DNA of 64,000 bases from Verrucomicrobiota bacterium (GTDB lineage: Bacteria > Verrucomicrobiota > Verrucomicrobiia > Opitutales > Opitutaceae). Of this stretch, positions 1-7,972 are shown piece after piece (the first letter of the stretch is position 1; each line of letters begins with the position of its first letter). Location: contig JACRQG010000007.1 of NCBI GenBank assembly GCA_016222805.1, positions 248,001-312,000 of the forward strand, written 5' to 3'. Both the position numbers and the translations under genes were made by a program. The notes beneath the pieces were generated by a model. It was not told the origin of the DNA. It worked only from the letters and a program-made list of their open reading frames with translations, and ran no database searches.

Positions 1-181
1 CGGCCGCAACAAACGGAGTGGTCGGCAGAGGGGCCCTTGAACGGTGCCGCCCGGAGCGGAGCTGCGGCGACAAAGGTGAGGGAGGCAAGCAAGGCGCCGC
101 CGGCCAGGGTGCGGCACCAAGGCGAGACTGCCGAGGAGGTGCGGGACGGAGGCGTCCCGCCACCGTGGCGGAAGGGTACAA
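1..181 (-). CDS. possible start of a secreted protein, truncated by window edge
   Basis: An open minus-strand frame begins at a TTG directly after a stop codon and runs off the left edge. It contains a hydrophobic stretch (LAGGALLASLTFVAAAPLRA) that looks like a signal peptide with an AxA-type cleavage site, followed by an acidic and polar start of a mature chain. There is no ATG, the start is uncertain and only about 60 residues are visible, so family and function cannot be assigned. It would follow the His-rich lipoprotein gene in the same direction. Confidence 0.25.
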   Translation of the reverse strand, partial: MYPSATVAGRLRPAPPRQSRLGAAPWPAAPCLPPSPLSPQLRSGRHRSRAPLPTTPFVAA

Positions 182-244
182 TCAACCGGCCGAGAGCGTG
201 ACGCCGATCCCGTTCGCGAGGAGGGGAAAGCAGGGCAGCCCGGT

Positions 245-745
245 TCACTTCGCAGCCTGTGTTGGCGCGGCGGCCGGGGCGGCCGGTCCGGCCTTGAAGG
301 CGAGGGGCCCGAACTTGGTGCCGCGGATTTCAATGCTGGCGACACTGCCCTGCACGCGATTGACCCCTTTGAGCCAGTCGGCCTGCGCCTCGAATTGGGA
401 GGTGTCGCCCACGGTTTCGCCGGTCGCGGGGTTGGCGACGGCCTTGAGGCTGAGGGCGCGCGGGCTGCCGCCCACATCAACGGTGGCCTCCAGCGCCGGG
501 GCCTTGACGCGCACGAAGTTCTCCGCGTGTCCGTCGAGCACCCAGGCGCTGAGCCGGCCGGTCGCCGGGTCGGTGAGCAGCTCCAGATTGTAGGCGTGCG
601 CGCCGATTTCCACGAGCGTGCCGCCATGCGGGGCGGTGTGGGCGTGGCCGCCACCCGCGGGCTTGTGATCGTGGTCGTGCTTGCCGCAGCCGGCGAGCAA
701 CGCGATCAGGAACCCGAGGGTGGAAAAGCGGAGAATTCGGCTCAT
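245..745 (-). CDS. His-rich lipoprotein, probably metal-associated
   Basis: The protein is 166 aa. The chosen ATG gives a classical lipoprotein signal with lipobox LLAGC, so the mature N-terminus would be Cys-20 or so, anchored in the cell envelope. Directly after it come clustered histidines (GKHDHDHKPAGGGHAHTAPH), a likely divalent metal binding segment. The following PHGGTLVEIG and LELLTDPATGRL stretches resemble small periplasmic proteins found beside heavy-metal RND pumps, and a shorter relative lies at 46981-47415 on the other side of the prophage. Before phage insertion the two genes were separated only by the M14 peptidase gene. The metal-handling role is inference from histidines and context. 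Confidence 0.7.
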   Translation of the reverse strand: MSRILRFSTLGFLIALLAGCGKHDHDHKPAGGGHAHTAPHGGTLVEIGAHAYNLELLTDPATGRLSAWVLDGHAENFVRVKAPALEATVDVGGSPRALSLKAVANPATGETVGDTSQFEAQADWLKGVNRVQGSVASIEIRGTKFGPLAFKAGPAAPAAAPTQAAK

Positions 746-816
746 GCCCGCACCATAACCGGAGTCGCCCGCAATTCCAGTGCAACCGCGGCCAAAGTGG
801 GGCCGCCTCCCAGAAA

Positions 817-1874
817 TCAAGGAGCGGTCGCGTAGAGCGCGTTGAAGAGCAGCCTGAAAGTGGCGTGGGTCTGGGCACGGAAAGTGATCTCGGGCGCAAA
901 GACAAGCAACCGGCCGGATCCGACCGGCGCCTCGAAGCCGACCACGCCATCTTTGAGGTAATGCTGCCCCCACGCCCAGCCGCTCCGCAGCGGCGCCTCG
1001 CCGCCAAACCAAGCCAGGGGCCGGAGACCGCGGGCGACCGCCTCGGGGGCGAGGCGGAAAACCTGGTTTTCGTCGAAGTAGACGTCGACCTCGGCCGGCA
1101 GCCCGCGGGTGGCACCGGCGGCCCGATCGAGCGCCACGCGCAGCACGCTGCCGGGGACGTAGAACTTGTCGTTCGGCAGGGCGCGTTCGCGGCGTTCGGC
1201 GCTGACCTCGACCAGCGCGCTGCGGACCGGGAGTTTGAGGTGGTAGGCCAGGTTGCCGCTGGTGCCGACTGTCACGATCGTGCCGCCGGCCTCGAGAAAC
1301 TCCCGCAGCGCCGGGACACTGCGTTCCGCGCTGAAGCGTCCCATCCGGCCGCGGAACTCCTCCGGCAGGTCCGCCGGAGCGGGATCGCGCGGCGCGTAGG
1401 CGTCGTCGAACGAGGAGTCGGATGCGCCGGCGCCGGGGCGCGGCACGGCTCCGGAAGGCAGAACGATGACGTCGTACCGATCGCGCAGTTTCCCGGCGTC
1501 AATCTGGGGCGGAAAGATCACTTCGAAGGCGAAGCCGTACTGTTCCAGCAGCCAGCGGGTCCAGCCGGACGGCATCGAGCCGCCGTAACGATCCCACAAC
1601 GCGACGCGCGCGGCGGAAACCCGTCGAGCCGTGTCGGGTGCATGGGCGGCTGCGGTTGCCGCCACACCGAGTTCGGCGGCGTGCCTGGTCAGCAGCGCCC
1701 CGGCGGCGGCGGGCACGAAGAAATCGCCCGTTTCCGGCACGACAGAGACCGCCGCGCCGGCTGTCAGCAGCCGGTTGACGAGCACGAAGCTGTCGTTGGT
1801 GTCGCGCCGGACGGTCCAGCCGGCGGAGGACGGCGGCACCGGGAGGGGCGGGGGGGCCTGCAGCTCGCCGTAGG
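817..1874 (-). pseudogene. M14-type metallopeptidase, C-terminal fragment cut off by the prophage
   Basis: This is the 3' part of a gene whose 5' part lies at 45145-46779. Reading in frame from the prophage junction it begins YGELQAPPPL and continues through the C-terminal domain of a large secreted M14 carboxypeptidase-like protein (RRDTNDSFVLVNRLL, DVIVLPSGAVPRPG). It holds none of the zinc ligands, which are in the N-terminal part. It has no start signal of its own; a GTG at 1839 could in principle initiate. Rejoining with the right-hand fragment gives FARLP-YGELQ without a frameshift. Confidence 0.85.
1871..1874. repeat. target-site duplication TAGG, left copy
   Basis: TAGG immediately precedes the left phage end and recurs at 45145-45148 immediately after the right end. 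Only four bases match: the fifth is G on the left outer side (GTAGG) against TAGGG on the right. Mu itself makes 5-bp duplications, so this is either a 4-bp duplication or a 5-bp one with a later change. Confidence 0.75.
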
Positions 1875-1920
1875 AGTAAGAGCGATTCCGGTTTGGGAGG
1901 GAATCTCAAAGGTTTGGGAG
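1875..1920 (+). other. prophage left end with transposase-binding-like sites
   Basis: The left end starts AGTAAG. The motif CCGGTTTGGGAG lies at 1888-1899 and AATCTCAAAGGTTTGGGAG at 1902-1920. Both recur inverted at the right end (45023-45034 and 44982-45000). The first GGGAG ends exactly 25 bp from the phage terminus at both ends. By analogy with the MuA att subsites these are the likely transposase binding sites. Confidence 0.75.
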
Positions 1921-1970
1921 TCTTTGCCGGTTTCCGGCCCTGACCCCCACCCCGGATTAAACGCCGTCAG

Positions 1971-2002
1971 AGCGGCCCGGAAAGGCCGTTTTTCGGGCCG
2001 CT
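1971..2002 (-). terminator. hairpin at the end of the late operon
   Basis: AGCGGCCCG (1971-1979) pairs with CGGGCCGCT (1994-2002). The stem includes the stop codon of the last late gene. It lies between the tail genes and the left phage end, where a terminator for leftward late transcription is expected. There is no clear U-tract, so function is inferred from position. Confidence 0.5.
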
Positions 2003-2372
2003 AAACGTCGGTCGCGTCCCAGAAGAGGTCGGACCCATGATCCGACACGATCTGCGCCCCGGCGACCGGCTCCCCCGTCTCGTGCCGGGCCTCCGAGATC
2101 TCTCTGGCGGCCGCATAGAGCTGAGCCAGCACGTCGTCCGCCGCCGCGGCCAGCGCCCCAGGCCCCAGATAGGTATCAAACTGAGCCCCGGTCAGCCTGA
2201 GCTTGGCCGCCATTGGCTGCAGCGGCTGCCCGGCGGCCGCCGTGGCGGCATCCTTGTAGAGGGCAAACAGCGCCGAGGCCTCCCTGGCGGCACGGTCCCA
2301 CCGAAAGGCCGCGATCCGAAAATAATCCCCGGCCACCCCCGTGGGCAGGGCGATGTTCTTTTGAAATGCCAT
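2001..2372 (-). CDS. small phage protein, last gene of tail module
   Basis: The protein is 123 aa, soluble, starting MAFQKNIALPTGVAGDYFRI. This N-terminus, a short beta-rich start followed by helical Ala-rich sequence, resembles small proteins encoded after the tail-tip gene in Mu-like siphoviruses, but I do not recognise a named family. It starts 2 bp after the stop of the tail hub gene, so it is probably translated from the same message. It may be a tail-tip accessory protein; the function is unknown. Confidence 0.7.
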   Translation of the reverse strand: MAFQKNIALPTGVAGDYFRIAAFRWDRAAREASALFALYKDAATAAAGQPLQPMAAKLRLTGAQFDTYLGPGALAAAADDVLAQLYAAAREISEARHETGEPVAGAQIVSDHGSDLFWDATDV

Positions 2373-2374
2373 GG

Positions 2375-5300
2375 TCAGTCGTACTCCAGGAATTCCCCCG
2401 TTACCTCCAGGCCGGAGAGCGCCGGGACATTGGTGCCGTCTGCCATCGTCACGCGCAGCTTGGCGTTGGTGGACGTCGAGTCGTCGATGTCGTAGCGGAT
2501 CAGCAGCCGGTCCCAATCCGCCGACTGCAGCCACCCGCTGTCGGGCCGCGTGCTAAAGCCATACCCGGATAGGCTGAAATCAACCGTCTCCTGCGCGGTT
2601 CCGCCCACCAGGTTAATGGTCGCGTAGATCGGCTGCCGCGCGACGACCTTCCTCGTACCAGATCCGATCGTGAGGCCGGTGGTGGAGATGGCGTTGCTGT
2701 TCTGCGAACTCATGCTGCCCGCAGCCTGGCCGAAAAGCGTGGCGTCCATAGCGGTGCCACCGCCCGCCCAGGCGCTGCGGTTTCCACTATGATCCACGGT
2801 TCGCACGCGAAAGTAGCCGGAGAATCCGCCGGTCCCGCTCACAATCATCGCTTCGGTTTCCAAGACGAAGAATTTGTCGGCCGCATCGGCGCTGGCATCT
2901 GAATCGGTCGCCGACACTGCCCACTCATAACCCCTGACATCCTTGTCCACTGGAGCCGCCCAATTCGCGCGGATCATAAAGGCTCGCGCCGATCCCTGGA
3001 AAACCTGCGGCCGGTTAAACGTCGAGTTGGCGCCGCCCACATAGGTCACGGCGGTGGGCGCACTCGGTGCCGCGGTCTTGGTCGGCGCCAGGTACGGCGA
3101 ACCGGTGCCCACGACCAGGGCGCTCGGCACCCCGCTGAAGGTGAAGGCCTCCAGGGCGAAGTCGTAGCTCGTGCCCGGCGTGAGATCATCCTGGCGGAGC
3201 GTGGTCGCCCCCGCGTTGAAGACCTGGCCGACATCCTCCCAGGCGCCACCGACGCCGGCCCGGCGGCGCTTGATCGTCTGGCCGACGGCGCGGGCCGGCA
3301 GCGCCGGTACGTTGAGGAGCACCCAGGCAAAGACCGTGCCGTCGTCCGCCAGGTAAGTGCCGCTGGTGTTGAGCGTGATGGCGCCGGGGTTGGCGGGCGG
3401 GGTGGCGTCGACCTCGCCTCCGCTCACCACGCCAGGCGTGGCAGTGACCGCGTTGGAGAAACCCGACTCCGGCTCATCCGTGGCGACCGCCTTCAGCCGG
3501 TAGCGGTATGGCACGCCGAGCACCACGCCGAGGTCGTAGAAACGCGTGCTGTCGACCTCGCCGATCTTGGCCTCGTCCACGAAGGCCGGCCCGGTGGCCC
3601 GGTAGATATGGTACTCGTTGACGAGGGCGGTGGTGACCGGCGACCAGCGGAGTTCCACGATCTTCCCCGTGCCGGTGCGTGCGGAGAGATCCGTGACCGC
3701 GTCGGGCGTGGGGTCGCGCAACGTCAGCGCCGTCGCGGCCGTGAGGTTGCCCTGCAGGGCGCCAGCGCCGGTCGGCCGGAGCTTGAACCACTTGGTGGCG
3801 ACGCCGGCGTTGTACACGCCGCCGGCCTCCACCTCGGCAAAGGAGGCGTGCGTGAGCACCACCAGGTCCGGACGGGGAAGGAGAAAGAACACCGCGCCGA
3901 TGGCGTGCGCGGCGGGAAGACTGCCCAGGCGGGCGCGGAGGAGGCTCATAGAGTAGTTGCCGCCGCCGAGCGGCGTGATCGTGCCCACGGAGAACCACTC
4001 GCCCGCGTGCCAGGCCAGGAGCTGGTCGTCGGACTGCTCCAGGGCGCTCTGGCTGCGCAGATCGGTGAACTCCCCGCCGGTCGCATTGACCGTCACGGTC
4101 ACGTCGGCGTAGCCGCTGGCGAGGTTGGTCTGCAGCACGGCCCCCACGGCGAAGCGCGTGAGACCGCTGGCGATGACCTGCCCCGGCCACACGTTGGAGG
4201 GCGAGAGATGCACCTCATACGCGGCGACGCTCTTGGTCGGCCGCTCCACCAAGCCCGTCACCAGGGTGTCGCCGGCGTCGCTGAGGTCGGGCGGAAGCTG
4301 GGCAAAGGCATAGCGGGCGAGATCCGCCGGTGGATCAATCGTGGGATCAACCCTCGGATCCAGCACCGGCTGGGCGGGCTGCGGATAGGTGCCGCGCTCG
4401 CGCCGGCACTTGAAGATCACCTTCACCGCGTCCTCCGAGCTGCGCTCGGTGATGCGCACGACCACCCGGCGGCCGCCGTTGCCCGCCAGGTTGAGCACGA
4501 AGCGATCGCCCGGCCGCAGCGGCGTGATGCCGTCGAGGTGCACCGCATACTGCCGCAGGAGCGGCACGGTATAGGTGGCATCGGGATTGGCGCGCAGTGC
4601 GGCGACCATCGTCGCGTAGGCCTTCAGCTGCTCGCGGGAGGTGAAGCCCGGCCGGTTCATCGTCTCGGGCTCGCGGCGGCCGCCGGTGAGGCGGCCGGCA
4701 AACGGCACCGGGGCGGCCTCGCTGGCCTCGGCGAGCGGAGGATTGGAGGTCCAGTCGAGCCCGGTCACGATCACCTGCGAGGGCAAGGCCTCCAGGTCGC
4801 CCGGATCCTCATCCACGTCGTCATCGGCGAGGTGATGCTCGCTGATCACGCGCAGGCCGGTCTCGTCGAGGGAGGAGCCGTCGTTAGGCTCCCAGTCGAG
4901 GTAGAGCTTGCCGTTGCGCTCCATCAGCCAGCCCCCGAAATGCGCGAGCACATCGGCCACGTGCTGATCGACCTCCTTCGGCTCCGCCGCGACGAGGGAC
5001 ATGAACAGATCCACTCCCTTCATGGTGGCCACGCCGTCGTCCATCATCCGCTGCATCTTCGCGGTCCAGTCGGCCTCGTCGAACATCGTGGCCGGCAGCC
5101 CGCGGCCGCCCCGCTTCAGCGTGAGGAGGTCCTTCACGATGCCAACCGGGTGGGTGCCGCGCGCGTCGTAACCGAAAGTGTAGGCCGCCGGGCTGCGGCG
5201 GTACACCTCCAGCTCGATCTTCGGCAGCGGCGGAGTCTGCCCGTCGGTTCGGCCCGCCTCCATGCCGTCGATGGCGATCGCTGCGATGCCCAGATCGTAG

Positions 5301-5752
5301 GGAAAGGTCTTCCCCACCATGTCCGGTGCATCCGTCGGGTTGATGAGACTCTGCAGGTGGGCCGTGCGGCTGCCTCCGTTCTCCAGGCCCCACCAGAGGC
5401 GTAGCCGCTCCGTGCGCTGCTCCCAGGTGAGGACCTCGTCGATGTATTCGCTGCCAGGGTAGTCCGCGCGGTGCTTCCCGATCGTGCAGTAGACCTTGTT
5501 GTTGACGATCAGGTTTACCACCTCGTCGATCGGCCCATAGCACAGCCAGCCGTAGATCGAAAACGCGGCGAACCGCGATCGCTCGGAGCCGTAGTAGCGC
5601 CAGTTGAGCACGGGTGTCACCCACTGCACGGCCACGCGGCCGCGCCCGAGGAGGAGCGGCACCGCCTGGCGCGGGCTCTGGGTGGCGGTGCGGCCGGGCG
5701 TGTTGTCGCCGGTGGCGACGCCGGTTTCGACCTTGGGCGCGAGGAAGCTCAT
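2375..5752 (-). CDS. central tail hub / tail-tip protein with fibronectin type III domains
   Basis: At 1125 aa this is a lambda-J-like central tail protein. The N-terminal half (RGRVAVQWVTPVLNWRYYG, then repeated beta-rich segments) matches the tip-attachment hub of siphoviruses. From about residue 680 come two or three fibronectin-III-like domains (VTDLSARTGTGKIVELRWSP; PANPGAITLN; SAPTAVTYVGG), which usually project from the tip and help receptor recognition. The start ATG overlaps the stop of the NlpC-like gene by 4 bp. The order NlpC-like then hub fits a tail-tip assembly cassette. The C-terminal 150 residues are less conserved and may contact the receptor. Confidence 0.85.
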   Translation of the reverse strand: MSFLAPKVETGVATGDNTPGRTATQSPRQAVPLLLGRGRVAVQWVTPVLNWRYYGSERSRFAAFSIYGWLCYGPIDEVVNLIVNNKVYCTIGKHRADYPGSEYIDEVLTWEQRTERLRLWWGLENGGSRTAHLQSLINPTDAPDMVGKTFPYDLGIAAIAIDGMEAGRTDGQTPPLPKIELEVYRRSPAAYTFGYDARGTHPVGIVKDLLTLKRGGRGLPATMFDEADWTAKMQRMMDDGVATMKGVDLFMSLVAAEPKEVDQHVADVLAHFGGWLMERNGKLYLDWEPNDGSSLDETGLRVISEHHLADDDVDEDPGDLEALPSQVIVTGLDWTSNPPLAEASEAAPVPFAGRLTGGRREPETMNRPGFTSREQLKAYATMVAALRANPDATYTVPLLRQYAVHLDGITPLRPGDRFVLNLAGNGGRRVVVRITERSSEDAVKVIFKCRRERGTYPQPAQPVLDPRVDPTIDPPADLARYAFAQLPPDLSDAGDTLVTGLVERPTKSVAAYEVHLSPSNVWPGQVIASGLTRFAVGAVLQTNLASGYADVTVTVNATGGEFTDLRSQSALEQSDDQLLAWHAGEWFSVGTITPLGGGNYSMSLLRARLGSLPAAHAIGAVFFLLPRPDLVVLTHASFAEVEAGGVYNAGVATKWFKLRPTGAGALQGNLTAATALTLRDPTPDAVTDLSARTGTGKIVELRWSPVTTALVNEYHIYRATGPAFVDEAKIGEVDSTRFYDLGVVLGVPYRYRLKAVATDEPESGFSNAVTATPGVVSGGEVDATPPANPGAITLNTSGTYLADDGTVFAWVLLNVPALPARAVGQTIKRRRAGVGGAWEDVGQVFNAGATTLRQDDLTPGTSYDFALEAFTFSGVPSALVVGTGSPYLAPTKTAAPSAPTAVTYVGGANSTFNRPQVFQGSARAFMIRANWAAPVDKDVRGYEWAVSATDSDASADAADKFFVLETEAMIVSGTGGFSGYFRVRTVDHSGNRSAWAGGGTAMDATLFGQAAGSMSSQNSNAISTTGLTIGSGTRKVVARQPIYATINLVGGTAQETVDFSLSGYGFSTRPDSGWLQSADWDRLLIRYDIDDSTSTNAKLRVTMADGTNVPALSGLEVTGEFLEYD

Positions 5753-6228
5753 GGCTCGTGGATCCGGTAGAAGCAGCGGATCGTCGCGCGGAGCCGGGCG
5801 TCGCGCGTGCTGTGCGCCACCACGCCGGCCGGGATGGCCACGTGGAGAATCTCGTGGCCGCACCAAAGCCCGAGGTGGTGCGCCGTGCGGGCAAATTCCA
5901 GCACGGCCAAATCGCCGATGGCGGGCGCCTCCGCCTCGTCGAGCCGGCAGATGCGGCTGCGCACCTCGGGGAGCTGCAGCCAGGCGAGGATGAGGCTCTC
6001 CGGGTGGTGCTCGTGCCAATGCCGCACCGCCTCGACCGGCAGCACCGGCAGCTCGATCGGCGGGCAGGCGCCGGTCGCCGTGTGCACGGCGGCCTGGAAG
6101 CGCTCGCAGCTCACGCCGCCCTGCGGGCCTTTGAGCGCGCAATTCTCGCGGAAGGGAGTGCCCAGCCAGGAGCGGGCCTCCTGCAGGAGTGCCGCGCGGC
6201 GCTCCTCACTTTGGTAGTAGGGCGTCAT
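5749..6228 (-). CDS. NlpC/P60-like tail assembly peptidase
   Basis: The protein is 159 aa. SWLGTPFRENCALKGPQGG followed by VSCERF supplies the nucleophile cysteine of an NlpC/P60 papain-like fold, and HHLGLW supplies the histidine. In long-tailed phages such proteins (lambda gpK type) sit at the tail tip and may cut peptidoglycan or aid tip assembly. The ATG overlaps the upstream stop by 4 bp and the stop overlaps the next ATG by 4 bp, so the three tip genes are translationally coupled. This is the only recognisable cell-wall hydrolase in the prophage. Confidence 0.82.
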   Translation of the reverse strand: MTPYYQSEERRAALLQEARSWLGTPFRENCALKGPQGGVSCERFQAAVHTATGACPPIELPVLPVEAVRHWHEHHPESLILAWLQLPEVRSRICRLDEAEAPAIGDLAVLEFARTAHHLGLWCGHEILHVAIPAGVVAHSTRDARLRATIRCFYRIHEP

Positions 6229-7970
6229 TTGCCGACCTTGGATTTCACGCCGCTGTCGACGCTCTCGATGTAGTCGGGTTTGTGCGGCGCCCCGAAAAAG
6301 CGCGCCTGGTTGGCGTAGCGGGCGCAGCCCCCGTAGTACTGCTGATCGCAGCCCGGATAGAGCGCGACCGCCGCCGCCACCGCCGAGGACCAGAGCGGCC
6401 GGTGCACCGTGAGGCGCTGCCCGCCGGCGATCGGCGCGGAGCGCAGCACGAAGCGCAGCTCCAGGTCGTCGCCGGCGCCAAACTCGGCAAAGCCCAGCGC
6501 GTAGGTGTCGGCCGCGGCCGCGGAGGCGCAGGTGATGTCGACCACCACGCCGTCGAGCGCGGCGATCGTGCCGGCGACCTTGAGCGCCTCGATGTCGATG
6601 CCGCAGAGTTCGTCGCCGAGCACGTTGTTGCAGCCCTGCTGGCAGTAGTACTGCGGCACGAGGAAGCGCAGCGCATCGCCGAAGAGCGCGGCCTTGGCAG
6701 TGAAGATCGGCCCCTTGCTCGGCGCGGCCTTGATTTCGCCGGAGAACACCAGCGCCGCGGTATCGGCCACGGCGGGATCGCATTCGCGGATTTCTAGGTT
6801 GAGGCGCCGCTCGCGGGCCAGGCGGCCGAAGGCCCTCAGCGGATTGCCCTCGAAATCGTACACCAGCAGCTCCCACTCGCTCTGGCCCGGTCGCAGCGTC
6901 TCCACGCTGCCCTTGTGCTCGACGATGCGCGGCAGGTAGTCGATGCCCGCGTGGGTGTACGCGGTGGCCCAATCCGTCCACGCCATCACGGTGGCCGAGC
7001 CCTCCCACCACACCTTGTAGAGAAAGGCCCGCGATGGCCGCGGCTGGCCCGGCTCGCCCTCGGCCAGCAGCAGATCCTGGGTGAAGGCCAGGCGGCTCCG
7101 CGCGACTTCCGGCGTGCTGTACTCCAGAGCGAAGGTCTCCTCGGCGAAGTGCGCCTGCATCGAGGGCACGGATTCCGGCGCGCCATCCCAGCCGGGCCGG
7201 TACTCCAGCGGCACGGTGAAGGCGCCGTGCGGCCCGCGCTTGCCCGCCCAGAAGGTGAGCGCGCGGCGCAGCTCGGCGCGGCCGCGGAAGGTGTACGAGG
7301 CGGCCTGGCCGCGCTTGGTGGCGCCCTCCAGCCCGGTGCGGGCGGTGAGGCGGCCGTGGCCGAGCCGGCGGCGGTTGAGCTGCCAGCGGCTGGTGTCGTC
7401 GGGCAGCGTCGACCAGTCGGCCTCGAAGTTCCACACGAGCTGCTCCAGGGCATGGATTTCGACGCGGCTCTCCCAGGGCGAATCCTCCTCGGCACGCAGT
7501 ACCACCTCGGCCAGGCCGCGCAGCTTCGGCGTGAATTTCGGGCGCTCCAGCAGGGAGCAGATGGCGAGCCCGACGGACTCCGGGTGCCCGTCCTCCTCGT
7601 CCAGGGCGTAGGCGCCGGTCGCGGTATCGAGGTTGATCCAGTGCTGCGATGCCCAGACACGTTCCGCCAGATAGTCGGCCGCGGGGAGTTTGTCGGGCCA
7701 GAGCGGCAGGGCGAGGCGCGTCTCCGGATCGAGGGCGAGCAGCGCGGCATGCAGTTGCGTGGCGGCCTCGGCGGAGAGCGTGTACAGGTAGTCGAGCGCG
7801 AGGCGCAGCTCGTGGTGGTCGGAGGCGCGGGCGGCGATGCCGGTGCGGCCTTCGGCCTCGTCGATCGCGAGCGCGGCCGTGAGACGCGGCCGCCGACGCC
7901 AGTTGATCTCGGGCAGGACGAGGAGGCAGTCCAGCCCGTCGATTTCCAGAGGTGGGAGCCAGGCGGGCAT
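6225..7970 (-). CDS. BR0599-family (TIGR02218-like) phage tail protein
   Basis: The protein is 581 aa. Its C-terminal third has the cysteine-rich pattern of the phage BR0599/DUF2163 family: QYYCQQGCNNVLGDELCGID, then TCAS, and finally PGCDQQYYGGCARYANQARF. These cysteines may bind a metal or form a structural core in the tail-tip complex. The N-terminal 300 residues look like a distal-tail-type domain (LPPLEIDGLDCLLVLPEINW), so this may be a fusion of a distal tail protein and the BR0599 domain, which are separate genes in many phages. It lies directly after the tape measure gene, the normal place for both. Confidence 0.8.
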   Translation of the reverse strand: MPAWLPPLEIDGLDCLLVLPEINWRRRPRLTAALAIDEAEGRTGIAARASDHHELRLALDYLYTLSAEAATQLHAALLALDPETRLALPLWPDKLPAADYLAERVWASQHWINLDTATGAYALDEEDGHPESVGLAICSLLERPKFTPKLRGLAEVVLRAEEDSPWESRVEIHALEQLVWNFEADWSTLPDDTSRWQLNRRRLGHGRLTARTGLEGATKRGQAASYTFRGRAELRRALTFWAGKRGPHGAFTVPLEYRPGWDGAPESVPSMQAHFAEETFALEYSTPEVARSRLAFTQDLLLAEGEPGQPRPSRAFLYKVWWEGSATVMAWTDWATAYTHAGIDYLPRIVEHKGSVETLRPGQSEWELLVYDFEGNPLRAFGRLARERRLNLEIRECDPAVADTAALVFSGEIKAAPSKGPIFTAKAALFGDALRFLVPQYYCQQGCNNVLGDELCGIDIEALKVAGTIAALDGVVVDITCASAAAADTYALGFAEFGAGDDLELRFVLRSAPIAGGQRLTVHRPLWSSAVAAAVALYPGCDQQYYGGCARYANQARFFGAPHKPDYIESVDSGVKSKVGK

Positions 7971-7972
7971 CG

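Noticed and set aside
3608-5404. Plus-strand open frame of about 600 aa opposite the tail hub gene
   Set aside because: Arg/His/Gly-rich shadow sequence with no domain; the hub protein on the minus strand is well supported.
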